64,000 nucleotides of DNA from Undibacterium sp. Jales W-56 (GCF_025548535.1 NZ_JAJLQW010000005.1:310001-374000); one strand, 5' to 3'. Positions 49,546 to 59,460 are shown, counted from the stretch's first letter. The notes: generated from the letters alone by a model not told the origin. Translations and numbers: made by a program.

Positions 49546-50292
49546 TCAGAACAGAAGCTGCAAACGCATGGTGAACATGTCAGCGTGTTTGCTATACACC
49601 GAGCCAGTCAAATAAGCGGCCTGATATTTAAACGTTGTCGAGGGTGTCAGTGCCAACGATCCGAACACAGCAGGCCCGACGCGATGTGATTGGCGATCGC
49701 GGGCTACCCAGTGATCCCAATCACCGAGTTCGCCAAATCCCTGTAAGCCAATTTGCAAAGCAGGCATCCAGCGATATTTAACCTGCCATTGATATTTCAT
49801 CTGCGCCGCATTACTGTGTCCGTCGCCATAGGATTCTTCAGTAGCGAAGCTATGTTCAAAAAACACATTGCCATTTAACTGCAGTTTGCCGATATCGGTT
49901 TGCAGAGCCGGACCAAATTCAAATGCGTAACCATTAGCGGTATCGTGCGGGCGAATAAAGTTGGTGTGCAAGGCCAGGTCAAACGGATACTGGCCTTGCG
50001 TCAATTGATAGTCGTTTTGCCAGTTCCAGGTACTGAGTTTAAGGTCAGATTTGGATGTGCCGATAGCGCTGGCATACAGTTCGGTATACCAGCGCGAATT
50101 AACGCCATATCCAAAACCCAGTTCAGGCCAGATAATCTCCGGGCCTTTGGCCGACTTGACTGTCCAATACCTGTAATCAAGCGATTTCTCATCCTTGTTG
50201 TCATACACCGTCACCACATAATAGCCAGGATCCGCCTGCGCTGATAGACAGGTAGCCAAAAACAGGAAGAGCAAAACGCAAGGTTTTGTCAT
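49546..50292 (-). CDS. Predicted outer-membrane beta-barrel protein
   Basis: 248-residue secreted protein with a signal peptide (MTKPCVLLFLFLATCLSAQA). The mature part alternates aromatic and polar residues in likely beta strands (for example WNWQNDYQLTQGQYPFDLALHTNF), and it ends with a terminal strand LQLLF, typical of outer-membrane barrels. I do not recognise a named family. The ATG at 50292 fits the signal peptide; the frame extends to 50328. It converges on the YeiH-family gene. Confidence 0.7.
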   Translation of the reverse strand: MTKPCVLLFLFLATCLSAQADPGYYVVTVYDNKDEKSLDYRYWTVKSAKGPEIIWPELGFGYGVNSRWYTELYASAIGTSKSDLKLSTWNWQNDYQLTQGQYPFDLALHTNFIRPHDTANGYAFEFGPALQTDIGKLQLNGNVFFEHSFATEESYGDGHSNAAQMKYQWQVKYRWMPALQIGLQGFGELGDWDHWVARDRQSHRVGPAVFGSLALTPSTTFKYQAAYLTGSVYSKHADMFTMRLQLLF

Positions 50293-50540
50293 TGGATTTT
50301 CTAAATGATTTGGATGTGGGGACAACAATGTCAGGTAGATATTTAGTATGCCCCTACCTTCAGAAAATGAAAAGCAAACTGTTTACCTATAACCTGCAAA
50401 ATTCCGCAAGCGACTTCAATTCCAAAAGAAATTGAAAAACTGAACCTTGCACAATACAGGTAGCTTGCATCGGGAATCCAAGTCCTTGCTTCGAGCCAGT
50501 AATATTCACTAACGGAGAATTTTTCGAGAGTTGTAAGACA
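50293..50540. other. Gap upstream of the outer-membrane protein gene
   Basis: About 250 AT-rich bases before the terminator at 50541. No gene or clear promoter is visible; it should contain the minus-strand promoter of the beta-barrel gene. Confidence 0.4.
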
Positions 50541-50581
50541 AAAAAATCCCTATCTCATTTTGCATAGAGTAGGGATTTTTT
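50541..50581 (-). terminator. Terminator after the GlsB-like gene
   Basis: AAAAAATCCCTA (50541-50552) pairs with TAGGGATTTTTT (50570-50581). On the minus strand it starts 16 bases after the stop of the GlsB-like gene and ends in a T run. It could work in both directions. Confidence 0.8.
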
Positions 50582-50596
50582 CAGCGAGATGATCTA

Positions 50597-50842
50597 TTAG
50601 GCGCGTTTGATTAGGCGCAAAATAAATAACAAGATGACGGCACCAATAGTTGCCGTCACAATCGAAGCGATGAAACCGTCGCCAATATGAATACCCAGAA
50701 CGCCGGCTAGCCAGCCACCGATAAAAGCTCCGACGATGCCGACCACGATATCAATCAATACGCCGAAACCACCGCCTTTTACCACCACCCCTGCAAGCCA
50801 TCCAGCGATGGCACCCACGATGAGCCAAGTAATGAAACCCAT
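50597..50842 (-). CDS. GlsB/YeaQ/YmgE family membrane protein
   Basis: 81-residue protein with three hydrophobic segments rich in Gly and Ala. GAIAGWLAGVVVKGGGFG, IVVGIVGAFIGGWLAG and VTATIGAVILLFILRLIKRA match the transglycosylase-associated protein family; the name is historical and the function unknown. Many members are stress-induced. AGGAGATGTT precedes the ATG. Confidence 0.92.
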   Translation of the reverse strand: MGFITWLIVGAIAGWLAGVVVKGGGFGVLIDIVVGIVGAFIGGWLAGVLGIHIGDGFIASIVTATIGAVILLFILRLIKRA

Positions 50843-51191
50843 AACATCTCCTATGAAGAATTGAGGATCTTTAAATTGCGAAGTTATCGTAGTTTAAAAT
50901 GATTATAAAAACAATCATCAATTTTCAATGCGGTAATTATGATTCGATCCGGCAGTTGCCTGGAGTGACGTGTGTCGGCGTTAGGTCATTTCGTCATTGA
51001 GGGAAATATTTTTCTGGCTGACCGGGAAGGACGGAAATAATTTGTGGAAAACGATGCGGAAATAAAAAACGCCGTGTCGAGAGCAGCGTAGGTGGGAAGC
51101 TAATTTCATCGGTATCACGGTGGAACACCTGTTTGGAACACCCGATAAATTGAAGGTCAAAAACCTCAATCAGATCAACAACTTAAAATCT
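50843..51191. other. Gap between GlsB-like gene and tRNA-Phe
   Basis: 349 bases with no supported gene or recognised RNA. A 62-codon frame on the minus strand has no family resemblance. The GlsB-like promoter and the end of the tRNA-Phe transcript should lie here. Confidence 0.4.
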
Positions 51192-51267
51192 TGGTGGCCC
51201 GGGGCGGAATCGAACCACCGACACAAGGATTTTCAATCCTCTGCTCTACCGACTGAGCTACCAGGCC
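51192..51267 (-). tRNA. tRNA-Phe (anticodon GAA)
   Basis: 76 bases on the minus strand including an encoded CCA. The 5' end reads GGCCTGGTAGCTCAGTCGG, the anticodon loop TTGAAAA has GAA, and the T-loop is TTCGATT. Acceptor arms GGCC(T)GG and (CC)GGGCC pair with one wobble. Confidence 0.96.
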
Positions 51268-51416
51268 AAGACCAAGAATTATAGTGATCCGACCGCTAAT
51301 ATGCAAGCTTTTTATGAACAAACTTGCTTCTCTCATCTGCGATGTGTCGATTCGCTGCTTTTTTTACTGCCGTATAATGAGACGATTATTTCTCGGTTTG
51401 TAAGGTTTATAGCGCG

Positions 51417-52610
51417 ATGGCGACTCAATCTGTAGATAGCGATATCTGTATTGTTGGAGATGGTGCAGTCGGTAAAGTGGCGGCGCTGGGTTTATCGCAG
51501 CAGGGTTTGCGTGTGACCTTGCTTGGACCTGCAATCGTGTCCCCATCTGTCTCTGAGGATTGGGATGTGCGGGTGTTTGCATTAAACCATGTTGCGCATG
51601 ACTTGTTGGATTCTTTAAAGGTGTGGGGGGCGCTGGATCATGCGAGAGTTGCGCCCGTCGAGGCGATGCAGGTGTATGGCGGAACTGCTGCATCCGATGG
51701 CAAGTTGGGCTTTGACGCTTATGGTGCGCATGTGCAAGAACTGGCCTGGATTGTGGAGGATAAAAATCTGAACCAGGCTTTGGATGAGGCATTGAAGTTT
51801 GCGCAAAACATTACTTATGTAACGGGACGCGCTTTGCGGATGGAGGTGACTGATACCCGGGCAAGCGTCCAGTTGGAGGATGGTGATCAACTGACTGCGG
51901 CGTTGCTGATCGGTGCCGATGGTGCGCAGTCCTGGGTGCGTGGACAATCGGATATTGGCCTGGATTATCGCTCGTATGGGCAACAAGGTGTCGTGACGAA
52001 TTTCGCTTGTGAGAAGCCGCATCGCAGCGTTGCGCATCAATGGTTCGATGATGACCTGGGTATCATTGCGCTGTTGCCTTTGCCGGGGCAGCGGGTTTCC
52101 CTGGTGTGGTCTGCACCGGATCATCTGGCTGAGCAATTGCTGCGTGAGCCATTGACGGCAGTGGCGGAGCGCTTGTATGGATATTGCAGTGAAGTGCTGG
52201 GACATTTGACGCCCTTGGTTCCCGAAACTATTAAGGCGTTTCCGTTGCGCCTGATGCGACCACATTCGATGATTGCAGCACGGGTAGTCTTGATTGGCGA
52301 TGCCGGCCATGTTGTGCATCCGATGGCCGGGCATGGCATGAACCTCGGTTTCGGTGATGTGCTGGCTTTGCTGGATGTGCTTGCCCAGCGCGAAGAGCAT
52401 CGTGATTGCGGGGATGCCCGCGTATTGCGCCGCTATCAGCGCGCGCGCAAGGAAGAGATCACATTGATGCAGTTGACGACCGACGGCCTGGCCAGATTAT
52501 TCGGAACCGATCTGGTGCCATTGCGTTTGGCGCGCAATCTGGGATTGAACTTGCTGGACCGTTTGCCGGTCATAAAGAGGAAATTGATTTCTCATGCAAT
52601 GGGCAAATAG
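51417..52610 (+). CDS. UbiH/UbiF family FAD monooxygenase
   Basis: 397-residue flavin monooxygenase of the ubiquinone-hydroxylase group. The FAD dinucleotide fold is CIVGDGAVGKVAALGLS, the second site is LLIGADGAQSWVRG, and the family signature is LIGDAGHVVHPMAGHGMNLGFGDV. The position in the quinone ring that it hydroxylates cannot be assigned. It precedes dsbC by 39 bases. Confidence 0.9.
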   Translation: MATQSVDSDICIVGDGAVGKVAALGLSQQGLRVTLLGPAIVSPSVSEDWDVRVFALNHVAHDLLDSLKVWGALDHARVAPVEAMQVYGGTAASDGKLGFDAYGAHVQELAWIVEDKNLNQALDEALKFAQNITYVTGRALRMEVTDTRASVQLEDGDQLTAALLIGADGAQSWVRGQSDIGLDYRSYGQQGVVTNFACEKPHRSVAHQWFDDDLGIIALLPLPGQRVSLVWSAPDHLAEQLLREPLTAVAERLYGYCSEVLGHLTPLVPETIKAFPLRLMRPHSMIAARVVLIGDAGHVVHPMAGHGMNLGFGDVLALLDVLAQREEHRDCGDARVLRRYQRARKEEITLMQLTTDGLARLFGTDLVPLRLARNLGLNLLDRLPVIKRKLISHAMGK

Positions 52611-52649
52611 GATTTTATTTTTTTATTTAATTGACGGACACTGACACTA

Positions 52650-53366
52650 ATGAATATCAAATCACTCATCGCTGCTTTATTGATCTTGCCGGCAGCCTTT
52701 GCTTTAGCCGAGACCCCACAAGAAGCTGCAGTAAAAAAACTGGTTGAACCGCGCTTGAATGAGGGCACCAAAGTCGATTCTGTAACCAAGACGCCTTATG
52801 CAGGCTTGTTCGAAGTGCGCGTCGGCAGTGACGTCATTTATACCGATGAAAAAGCCCAGTACCTGTTTATCGGCAATGTCATTGACGCACGCAATTCGAA
52901 GAATTACACCAAGATCCGTGTCGATGAATTAAGCCGGGTCAAGTTCGCTGACCTGCCTTTGGAATCTGCGCTGAAAACGGTAAGAGGCAATGGCAAGCGC
53001 GTCATCGCGATTTTTGAAGACCCGAATTGCGGCTATTGCAAACGCTTCCGCAAGACTTTGCAGGATGTTGATAACATCACCGTGTATACCTTTATGTATA
53101 ACATTCTGGCAGAAGATTCCAGCATCAAATCTAGAAACATCTGGTGTACCGCTGACCGTAACAAAGCATGGGATGACTGGATGCTGAATGGTAAAGCGGC
53201 AGCTACGGCGGCGCCGAGTTGCGATACGCCGAACGAGAAAATTTTTGAATTAGGTAAAAAGTTACGGGTCAGCGGAACGCCAACGGTCTTCTTTGCAGAT
53301 GGTTCGCGCTTGCCTGGCGCAGTCGATGTCAAAGGCCTGGAAGATAAATTCTCTAGCCTGAAATAA
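52650..53366 (+). CDS. dsbC: Thiol:disulfide interchange protein DsbC
   Basis: 238-residue periplasmic disulfide isomerase. A signal peptide (about 1-20, ending ALA) is followed by an N-terminal dimerisation domain and a thioredoxin domain with active site CGYC (Cys127, Cys130) in FEDPNCGYCKRF. The cis-Pro loop is VSGTPTVFFADG. A second Cys pair (RNIWC, APSC) matches the structural disulfide of DsbC. Confidence 0.94.
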   Translation: MNIKSLIAALLILPAAFALAETPQEAAVKKLVEPRLNEGTKVDSVTKTPYAGLFEVRVGSDVIYTDEKAQYLFIGNVIDARNSKNYTKIRVDELSRVKFADLPLESALKTVRGNGKRVIAIFEDPNCGYCKRFRKTLQDVDNITVYTFMYNILAEDSSIKSRNIWCTADRNKAWDDWMLNGKAAATAAPSCDTPNEKIFELGKKLRVSGTPTVFFADGSRLPGAVDVKGLEDKFSSLK

Positions 53367-53386
53367 TTGCAGAACACGGCATCCGT

Positions 53387-53998
53387 ATGAGCGAGCATCA
53401 TCGTCCCGCAAGCAAATGGCGGGGCATCTTGCTCGCCGCGGGTAGCGGGCGCAGATTCGACCAGAGCGGGCAGCGCAATAAGTTACTGCAGCCTGTGAAT
53501 GACAATATGACCGTCGCGGTCGGCAGCGCCCATAATTTATTAGCGGTGTTGCCCGATAGTTTGGCAGTCTTGCCGGAAATTTTCCAAAACCCTTCTGCCG
53601 GACTGCTCGCACAATCTTTGCGCGATGCCGGCTGCCATATCAGTATTTGTGCTCATGCTGGGCAGGGCATGGCAGCGTCCCTGGTGCATGGCCTGCAGCA
53701 GAGTCTTCACTATCAAGGCTGGATCATTGCATTGGCAGACATGCCCTATGTACAGGCATCATCGATAAGGCAATTGCTGGGCGCTTTAGAGTCCGGTGCC
53801 GATATCGCAACGCTATGTTATCAGGGTAAGCGCGGCAATCCCGTGGCCTTCTCGCGCACCCATCTAGCCGAGCTGCTGATGCTGACAGGGGATCAGGGGG
53901 CGCGAAATTTATTGCAACGCTATCCGGTCACAGAAATCGAGGTCGATGATCCAGGCATCTTGCGGGACATTGATCATCCGCAGGATTTGATGCGCTGA
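53387..53998 (+). CDS. MobA-like NTP transferase (MocA/NTP_transf_3 family)
   Basis: 203-residue nucleotidyltransferase. The N-terminal LLAAGSGRRFDQSGQRNKLLQP is the nucleotide-binding loop of the MobA/MocA family, and ALADMPYVQASSIRQLL and GKRGNPVAFSRTHLAELLMLTGDQGARNLL are typical of molybdenum cofactor cytidylyl/guanylyltransferases. No xdh or molybdopterin genes are in the window, so substrate choice is open. Its stop faces the kinase stop two bases away. Confidence 0.88.
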   Translation: MSEHHRPASKWRGILLAAGSGRRFDQSGQRNKLLQPVNDNMTVAVGSAHNLLAVLPDSLAVLPEIFQNPSAGLLAQSLRDAGCHISICAHAGQGMAASLVHGLQQSLHYQGWIIALADMPYVQASSIRQLLGALESGADIATLCYQGKRGNPVAFSRTHLAELLMLTGDQGARNLLQRYPVTEIEVDDPGILRDIDHPQDLMR

Positions 53999-53999
53999 A

Positions 54000-56678
54000 T
54001 TAAGGAGCGCTTTGCGGCAATGTGATAACGAAATGCGCGCCTGCACCAGGGCTGCTATTCACATTGATGCGGCCACCCAGTACGCCTGTGACCAGGTTGT
54101 ACACAATGTACAAGCCCAAGCCGCTGCCGCCCTGACCGAGCTTGGTCGTAAAGAAGGGGTCGAACAAGTGCGCCAGGGTCTCGGCTCCCATACCCAGGCC
54201 GTTATCCCGATAATCCAAAATAATCTCATTGTCGAAAGTATGTGCAGAGATCGTAATCCGGCCTTGCGCTACTTCTTCGAATCCATGCAATAAAGAATTC
54301 GAAATCAAGTTCGTGATGATTTGTTCTATCGGACCAGGATAACTATCCAGATGAATTTTTTCCAGCACCTTGATGTCGACCCGATGATCGGTGCGCTTCA
54401 GCATCGGCATCAGGGTCGTCATGACTTCGTTGATGGTGGCCTCCAGATCAAACAGGCGGCGCCGCGCACTCGACTGATCCACCGCGACCTGTTTGAAATC
54501 AGAAATCAGTTTCGCACTGCGGATCGCATTATGTTCGATCATGATGCCCGCCTGTTGCATGAGTTCTGCGGAACGGATTGCCTCGCTACGGCGTAGCTGG
54601 CCGCTGTTCAGTTGGCATAAGAAAGCGCTGCTTTCATCCTTCAGCGTGGAGGCAACAGTCACGATATTGCCTATCGGTGTATTCAGTTCGTGGGCAATGC
54701 CGGCGACCAGATTGCCCAGCGCCGCCAGCTTCTCCGATTGCACCAGATGCTCCATGGCCTGATGTAATTCCTGAGTACGTTCCAGCACCCGGTGCTCTAA
54801 TACCTGGTTCAAATTTTCCAGCGCAATTTTGGTATTTTCTAATTCTGTAATATCCAGAATCGCACCAATCATGCCATCGACTTCGCCGAGTTGATTTTTG
54901 AATATAGCGCGGTGAAAAATGACATGGCGCGGATCGTCTGAATTTTCATTGATACGGCGCTGGAATATTTGTTTTTCCTGGTTCTGGTACAGGAGTGCAT
55001 CTTTTTCACGGTAGAAGGCGACCCGCTCCGGGCTGATCCAATTTTCTAATTTTTTATGGAGAATATCTTCTCTGCGCAAATGCATCATACTTAGGAAAGC
55101 GTCATTAAAACCCAGATAATGACCATCCCGATCTTTATAAAAAATCGGGATAGGCATTGCATCCAGCAGAGTCTCTAGGAAATTCCTCTCCCGCAAAATC
55201 GCAGCTTGCGCAGCGTTGCGCTCTGTAATGTCATTGATGCTGCAACGTATTAGCCCGGCGCCTTGTTTGCCGGGCAGCTTGATCAGATGGATCTCGCAAG
55301 GAATTGAGTTGCCGTCAGCATTCCGGCACAGCCATTCAAAACGCACATCCAGCCCGGCCAAGGCGGATTTCACATGCCCTCTGATGACTGCTGCGGCATC
55401 TGGTCCATCTTCTTGTAGCACGGCACTGAGTTGTCGCGCATTGAGGTTAAGTAATGCCAATTGTGAGTAGCCAAATAATTTGGCTGCATGCCGGTTTGCT
55501 TCCACAAATTTATTCTGATCGACGTCAAATACCAGTATCGCCTCGGGAGCATGGTCGATCAATGTGCGATAAGTCGCTTCGCTGTTTTGCAAGGCGATCT
55601 CAGCAAGTTTACGTTCGGTGATATCCATCAGCGTTTCTAAAGCCCCGACGGTATTGCCGGCCTCATCCACCAAGGGTACCGCGGTGAAATGCAGCCACTT
55701 GCCATGCTCGCCGATACGATTGAAATAGCCTTCAGTTTCTACCGCACCGGCTACGTTTTTGCTCGGATATACCGTATTTTGATAATGCGTTTGTATCGCC
55801 TCCAGGCTTAAACCATTCAGGATCAAATCGGCTAAACAAGGCCTGGCATCATGATAAAAACCGCGCCAGGCTTGATTCGATCCGATCATGTCGCTGGCCG
55901 TGGTATGCGTCAGCTGTTCCAGCAAAGCATTCCACTGCGTGACGACGTGACCCGCGTTAATCGTGAACAGAGCTAGTGGCAAACTTTGATAAGTCTGTTG
56001 CATCTGATGCTCAATTGCACTGGCGCGGGCAATCGCGAATTTACGATCCGTAATATCTCTGGCGGATGCAATCGAGCGCCGCTTGCCATTTTGTTCCTCG
56101 ATGTGCAAAGAAACCTCCACCCAGAACAGGCGGCCATCCGCATGTCTGGCATGCCACTCAAACAATTGCGGCCCTTCGTTGATGGCTTTATCCAGCCAAA
56201 TTTGCGCTTCGGCTTCGGTATAGGGCGGATAATTTGCGCTGAAGTTGGCTATCTTCAGATTCTCGGCCTCCTCTCTGGTGCAGCCATACAATTCAGTAAA
56301 CCGCAAATTGATATCGATCAGCTTGCCGTTGTCCAGATCGCGGATGACAATCGCTTCGCTGCTGCAATTGAATAATTCACGATAATTAATTTCGCTGTGT
56401 TTCCCTGCTTGCCGGCTGTTCTTCCGCATGTGGTGCAGCAGTAACAGCATCCCCAACAGCATCATCAGGCTGATCAACGTCACCGCGATCAACTGATCAT
56501 TCATGCCGGACAGGACAAAATGACCGGCAGATGCAGATGTGTCTGGTGCACGAGATAAGTCTTGCGCAGACAGCGCTGACGAGATGACAGATAGCGCGCC
56601 CGCGCCCAGGATGCGTCGCACAGCGGCCGAAAATCCGATCGGCCGATGCTTTGAGATGGTGGGGCCGGAAGCTGTCAT
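54000..56678 (-). CDS. Multi-PAS sensor histidine kinase
   Basis: 892-residue kinase. Two hydrophobic stretches (about 22-38 and 63-84) mark a membrane-anchored N-terminus. Four PAS/PAC units follow, starting near residues 98, 220, 355 and 490 (for example YRTLIDHAPEAILVFDVDQ). A coiled coil leads to the HisKA box, with His663 in AGIAHELNTPIGN. The HATPase domain has N-box Asn794 and DNGLGMG, GSGLGLYIV. There is no receiver domain and no adjacent response regulator. Signal unknown; PAS domains suggest redox, oxygen or small-ligand sensing. Confidence 0.92.
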   Translation of the reverse strand: MTASGPTISKHRPIGFSAAVRRILGAGALSVISSALSAQDLSRAPDTSASAGHFVLSGMNDQLIAVTLISLMMLLGMLLLLHHMRKNSRQAGKHSEINYRELFNCSSEAIVIRDLDNGKLIDINLRFTELYGCTREEAENLKIANFSANYPPYTEAEAQIWLDKAINEGPQLFEWHARHADGRLFWVEVSLHIEEQNGKRRSIASARDITDRKFAIARASAIEHQMQQTYQSLPLALFTINAGHVVTQWNALLEQLTHTTASDMIGSNQAWRGFYHDARPCLADLILNGLSLEAIQTHYQNTVYPSKNVAGAVETEGYFNRIGEHGKWLHFTAVPLVDEAGNTVGALETLMDITERKLAEIALQNSEATYRTLIDHAPEAILVFDVDQNKFVEANRHAAKLFGYSQLALLNLNARQLSAVLQEDGPDAAAVIRGHVKSALAGLDVRFEWLCRNADGNSIPCEIHLIKLPGKQGAGLIRCSINDITERNAAQAAILRERNFLETLLDAMPIPIFYKDRDGHYLGFNDAFLSMMHLRREDILHKKLENWISPERVAFYREKDALLYQNQEKQIFQRRINENSDDPRHVIFHRAIFKNQLGEVDGMIGAILDITELENTKIALENLNQVLEHRVLERTQELHQAMEHLVQSEKLAALGNLVAGIAHELNTPIGNIVTVASTLKDESSAFLCQLNSGQLRRSEAIRSAELMQQAGIMIEHNAIRSAKLISDFKQVAVDQSSARRRLFDLEATINEVMTTLMPMLKRTDHRVDIKVLEKIHLDSYPGPIEQIITNLISNSLLHGFEEVAQGRITISAHTFDNEIILDYRDNGLGMGAETLAHLFDPFFTTKLGQGGSGLGLYIVYNLVTGVLGGRINVNSSPGAGAHFVITLPQSAP

Positions 56679-56985
56679 TTGCGCAGGTTGGAAGAAAGGC
56701 TAGCAGATCATCAATAATGAAAAAATAGATGTGCTATAGGTCATGTCGTCTCATCTTAACTGCCAAGTCGGGCAAAAAGCGATCGATACACTATTTTTAA
56801 CGAATAAAGCGTTGTTTCGAGTATGTCCTGACATCATTTACGATGCAGGCTGATAGCCGAAATATATCTAATCGCGCCAAATCCACATAAAATACCGGAT
56901 TTTATCGCCGCGCATAAGAAGCAGAGCACATTCTTCACTCTTATCCATCTCATCATAAAAACGGTCAACACTACCCATCATTACA
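56679..56985. other. Divergent gap between kinase and DUF3429 genes
   Basis: 307 bases that must hold both promoters. No convincing -35/-10 pair, gene or RNA is recognised. Confidence 0.4.
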
Positions 56986-57435
56986 ATGGATATTCCAAAT
57001 AAGCAGTTGGTCAACAAACTCGGTTTTTCCGGACTCATACCTTTTGTCTTACTCAGCCTTGCCTGTTGGATCGTGCATCCCGACTGGCTCGGTTATTTCA
57101 TTAAAGCGCAACTATCATACGGGATTATTATTCTGTCCTTTTTAGGCGGACTGCATTGGGGCGTCGCGCTGATGTCGCATGATCGCGATACTGCCGACAC
57201 GCGCAAAGCATTGTTGTGGGGAGTAATTCCAACCATGATCGCCTGGTGCTCGATGGTGAATATGGCGATCGGATTCCTGGTGCAAATGATTGGCTTCGCG
57301 GTCGCTTATCAAGTCGATAAACGCCTGTATCTGAGCTATGAATTGCCAGACTGGTTTATTATCTTGCGGCGGCGCCTGACCGTTGTGGTTGTGACGGCTC
57401 TGGCGTTGACCTTTGTTGCCGCAAATGTGCGTTGA
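56986..57435 (+). CDS. DUF3429 family membrane protein
   Basis: 149-residue protein with about four hydrophobic helices. ILSFLGGLHWGVALM near residue 50 is the most conserved part of DUF3429. Function unknown. It ends 21 bases before the M61 peptidase gene and may be co-transcribed with it. Confidence 0.85.
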   Translation: MDIPNKQLVNKLGFSGLIPFVLLSLACWIVHPDWLGYFIKAQLSYGIIILSFLGGLHWGVALMSHDRDTADTRKALLWGVIPTMIAWCSMVNMAIGFLVQMIGFAVAYQVDKRLYLSYELPDWFIILRRRLTVVVVTALALTFVAANVR

Positions 57436-57456
57436 TTACCGTTTCAAGAAAGAATA

Positions 57457-59379
57457 ATGAGCATGACCAATGCCGCTGCCCAGAAGACCTTTGTCAAAAT
57501 GACTGCGAAAAGCCAAGCCAAGGCCCACCAGGCCGCCACTGACTGCGCCGTCGAATATCATATTGTCCCCAAAGATCTGGCCGGACACTTGTACCAGGTG
57601 CGGCTGCACATTGCCCGCCCCGCTCCTGCCGGACAAGTGCTGACATTGCCTGCCTGGATCCCCGGCAGCTACATGATCCGCGAATTCGCCCGCCATATCG
57701 TGCAACTCCATGCACACAGTGCAGGAAAAAAAGTCGCCGTCAAAAAACTCGATAAACATAGCTGGCAAGCGGCACCGTGCGATGGCGCATTGACGCTGGA
57801 ATATGAAGTCTATGCCTGGGACTTGTCGGTACGAGCCGCGCATCTCGATCAGCAGCATGGTTTCTTCAACGGCACCAGCGTATTTTTGCAAGTCGCCGGA
57901 CAAGAGATGGCGCCGCATATCGTGGACATCCAGCGTGCTGACGATCTCGCCTGCAAGACCTGGCGCGTCGCTACCTCATTGCCCGAATTAAAAGCGAAGC
58001 GCTACGGCTTCGGCACCTATATCGCCGCCAATTACGACGAGCTGATCGATCATCCGGTCGAGATGGGTAATTTTGCGATGGCGAGTTTTGAAGCGCATGG
58101 CGTGCCGCATGATTTTGTCGTCACCGGCAACGTGCCGAATCTGGATTTGCCGCGCATCGTTGCCGATGTGAAAAAAATCTGCGAAACACAAATCGCCTTC
58201 TTCGAACCAAAGACCCGGCGCGCACCGATGGAGCGGTATGTCTTCATGACCATGGCGGTCGGTGACGGTTATGGCGGCCTAGAACATCGCGCTTCGACCG
58301 CCCTGATTTGCAACCGCGCTGATTTGCCGTCTAAGAATCAAGTCGAGATGAGCGACGGCTATCGCAGCTTCCTCGGCTTATGCAGTCATGAATATTTCCA
58401 TACCTGGAACGTCAAGCGCATCAAGCCGGCGGCATTTGCGCACTACGATTTGCGGCAAGAGAATTACACCAGTCTGCTGTGGCTGTTTGAAGGCTTCACC
58501 AGTTATTACGACGACCTGATGCTGGTGCGTTCCGGCTTGATCGATGAAGCCAGCTACTTCAAGCTGATCTCCAAAACCGTCAACATGGTGACGCGCGGAT
58601 CGGGACGTAAAAAGCAGAGCGTTGCCGAATCCAGCTTCGATGCCTGGACCAAATATTATCGCCAGGACGAGAACTCGCCGAATGCGATCGTCAGCTATTA
58701 CACCAAGGGATCATTGGTCGGTCTTGGATTGGATTTAAGCATCCGCGCCGCGACCGCAGGCAAGAAGTCTTTGGACGATGTGATGCGCACCCTGTGGCAA
58801 AAATTCGGCCGCGATTTCTACGAAAAAAACCTGTCCGGCACACAGCAAGGACTGGCTGAAAACGCGATCGAAGCGATCATCGAACAAGCCACTGGCATAC
58901 AAGCCAAACGCTTCCTCGATCGCTATGTGCGCGGCAATGAGGACCTGCCTTTGGCAAAATTATATGAGGATTTCGGCGTAGTATTCAACGATGCGGCCAG
59001 GTCCGGCAAGGCGCTCAAAGCCTCACTCGGCGTACGTACGGCGAAAGACGGTAACGATTGCAAGCTCGCGAATGTACACGAAGGCCGCGCCGCCCATCGT
59101 GCCGGTTTGTCTGCTGGCGATATACTGATTGCCGTCAACGGTTTACGTGTGACCGCTGCGGATGCCGCCGATGGCTTGTCGAACGCTTTGAGTCGTTATG
59201 CGGTGGGCGAGACGGTGCAATTGCATGCCTTCCGGCGCGACGAGTTATTGGTGGTGCAGGCGAAATTGCAAGCCGACGACATGCCGGCGTTATCGCTGGA
59301 TTTGCTAGAAAACAGCAAAGCAGCTTTGCTGACACTGCGACCCAGTTATCAAAAGTCGGTAAAAAAAATAATACTGTGA
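57457..59379 (+). CDS. M61 family metallopeptidase with PDZ domain
   Basis: 640-residue zinc peptidase of the M61 (glycyl aminopeptidase) family. The N-terminal beta domain (LTLPAWIPGSYMIREFARHIV) is typical. The zinc motif is HEYFH at 311-315, with the third ligand Glu345 in WLFEGFTSYYDD. A PDZ domain lies at about 540-610 (HRAGLSAGDILIAVNGLRV). No classical signal peptide is apparent at this start, so it is probably cytoplasmic. A terminator follows. Confidence 0.92.
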   Translation: MSMTNAAAQKTFVKMTAKSQAKAHQAATDCAVEYHIVPKDLAGHLYQVRLHIARPAPAGQVLTLPAWIPGSYMIREFARHIVQLHAHSAGKKVAVKKLDKHSWQAAPCDGALTLEYEVYAWDLSVRAAHLDQQHGFFNGTSVFLQVAGQEMAPHIVDIQRADDLACKTWRVATSLPELKAKRYGFGTYIAANYDELIDHPVEMGNFAMASFEAHGVPHDFVVTGNVPNLDLPRIVADVKKICETQIAFFEPKTRRAPMERYVFMTMAVGDGYGGLEHRASTALICNRADLPSKNQVEMSDGYRSFLGLCSHEYFHTWNVKRIKPAAFAHYDLRQENYTSLLWLFEGFTSYYDDLMLVRSGLIDEASYFKLISKTVNMVTRGSGRKKQSVAESSFDAWTKYYRQDENSPNAIVSYYTKGSLVGLGLDLSIRAATAGKKSLDDVMRTLWQKFGRDFYEKNLSGTQQGLAENAIEAIIEQATGIQAKRFLDRYVRGNEDLPLAKLYEDFGVVFNDAARSGKALKASLGVRTAKDGNDCKLANVHEGRAAHRAGLSAGDILIAVNGLRVTAADAADGLSNALSRYAVGETVQLHAFRRDELLVVQAKLQADDMPALSLDLLENSKAALLTLRPSYQKSVKKIIL

Positions 59380-59385
59380 ATAGTT

Positions 59386-59425
59386 AAGGCCGATCCGCAT
59401 GATCAGCAGGCGGATTGGCTTTTGT
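59386..59425 (+). terminator. Terminator after the M61 peptidase gene
   Basis: GCCGATCCGC (59389-59398) pairs with GCGGATTGGC (59410-59419) with one wobble, followed by TTTTGT. It begins shortly after the stop codon. Confidence 0.75.
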
Positions 59426-59460
59426 ATTATTGATACGCCCTTTATTTCATTTTGTAGGTA

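Noticed and set aside
50981..51169. 62-codon frame upstream of tRNA-Phe
   Set aside because: No ribosome-binding site, no family resemblance and an atypical composition.
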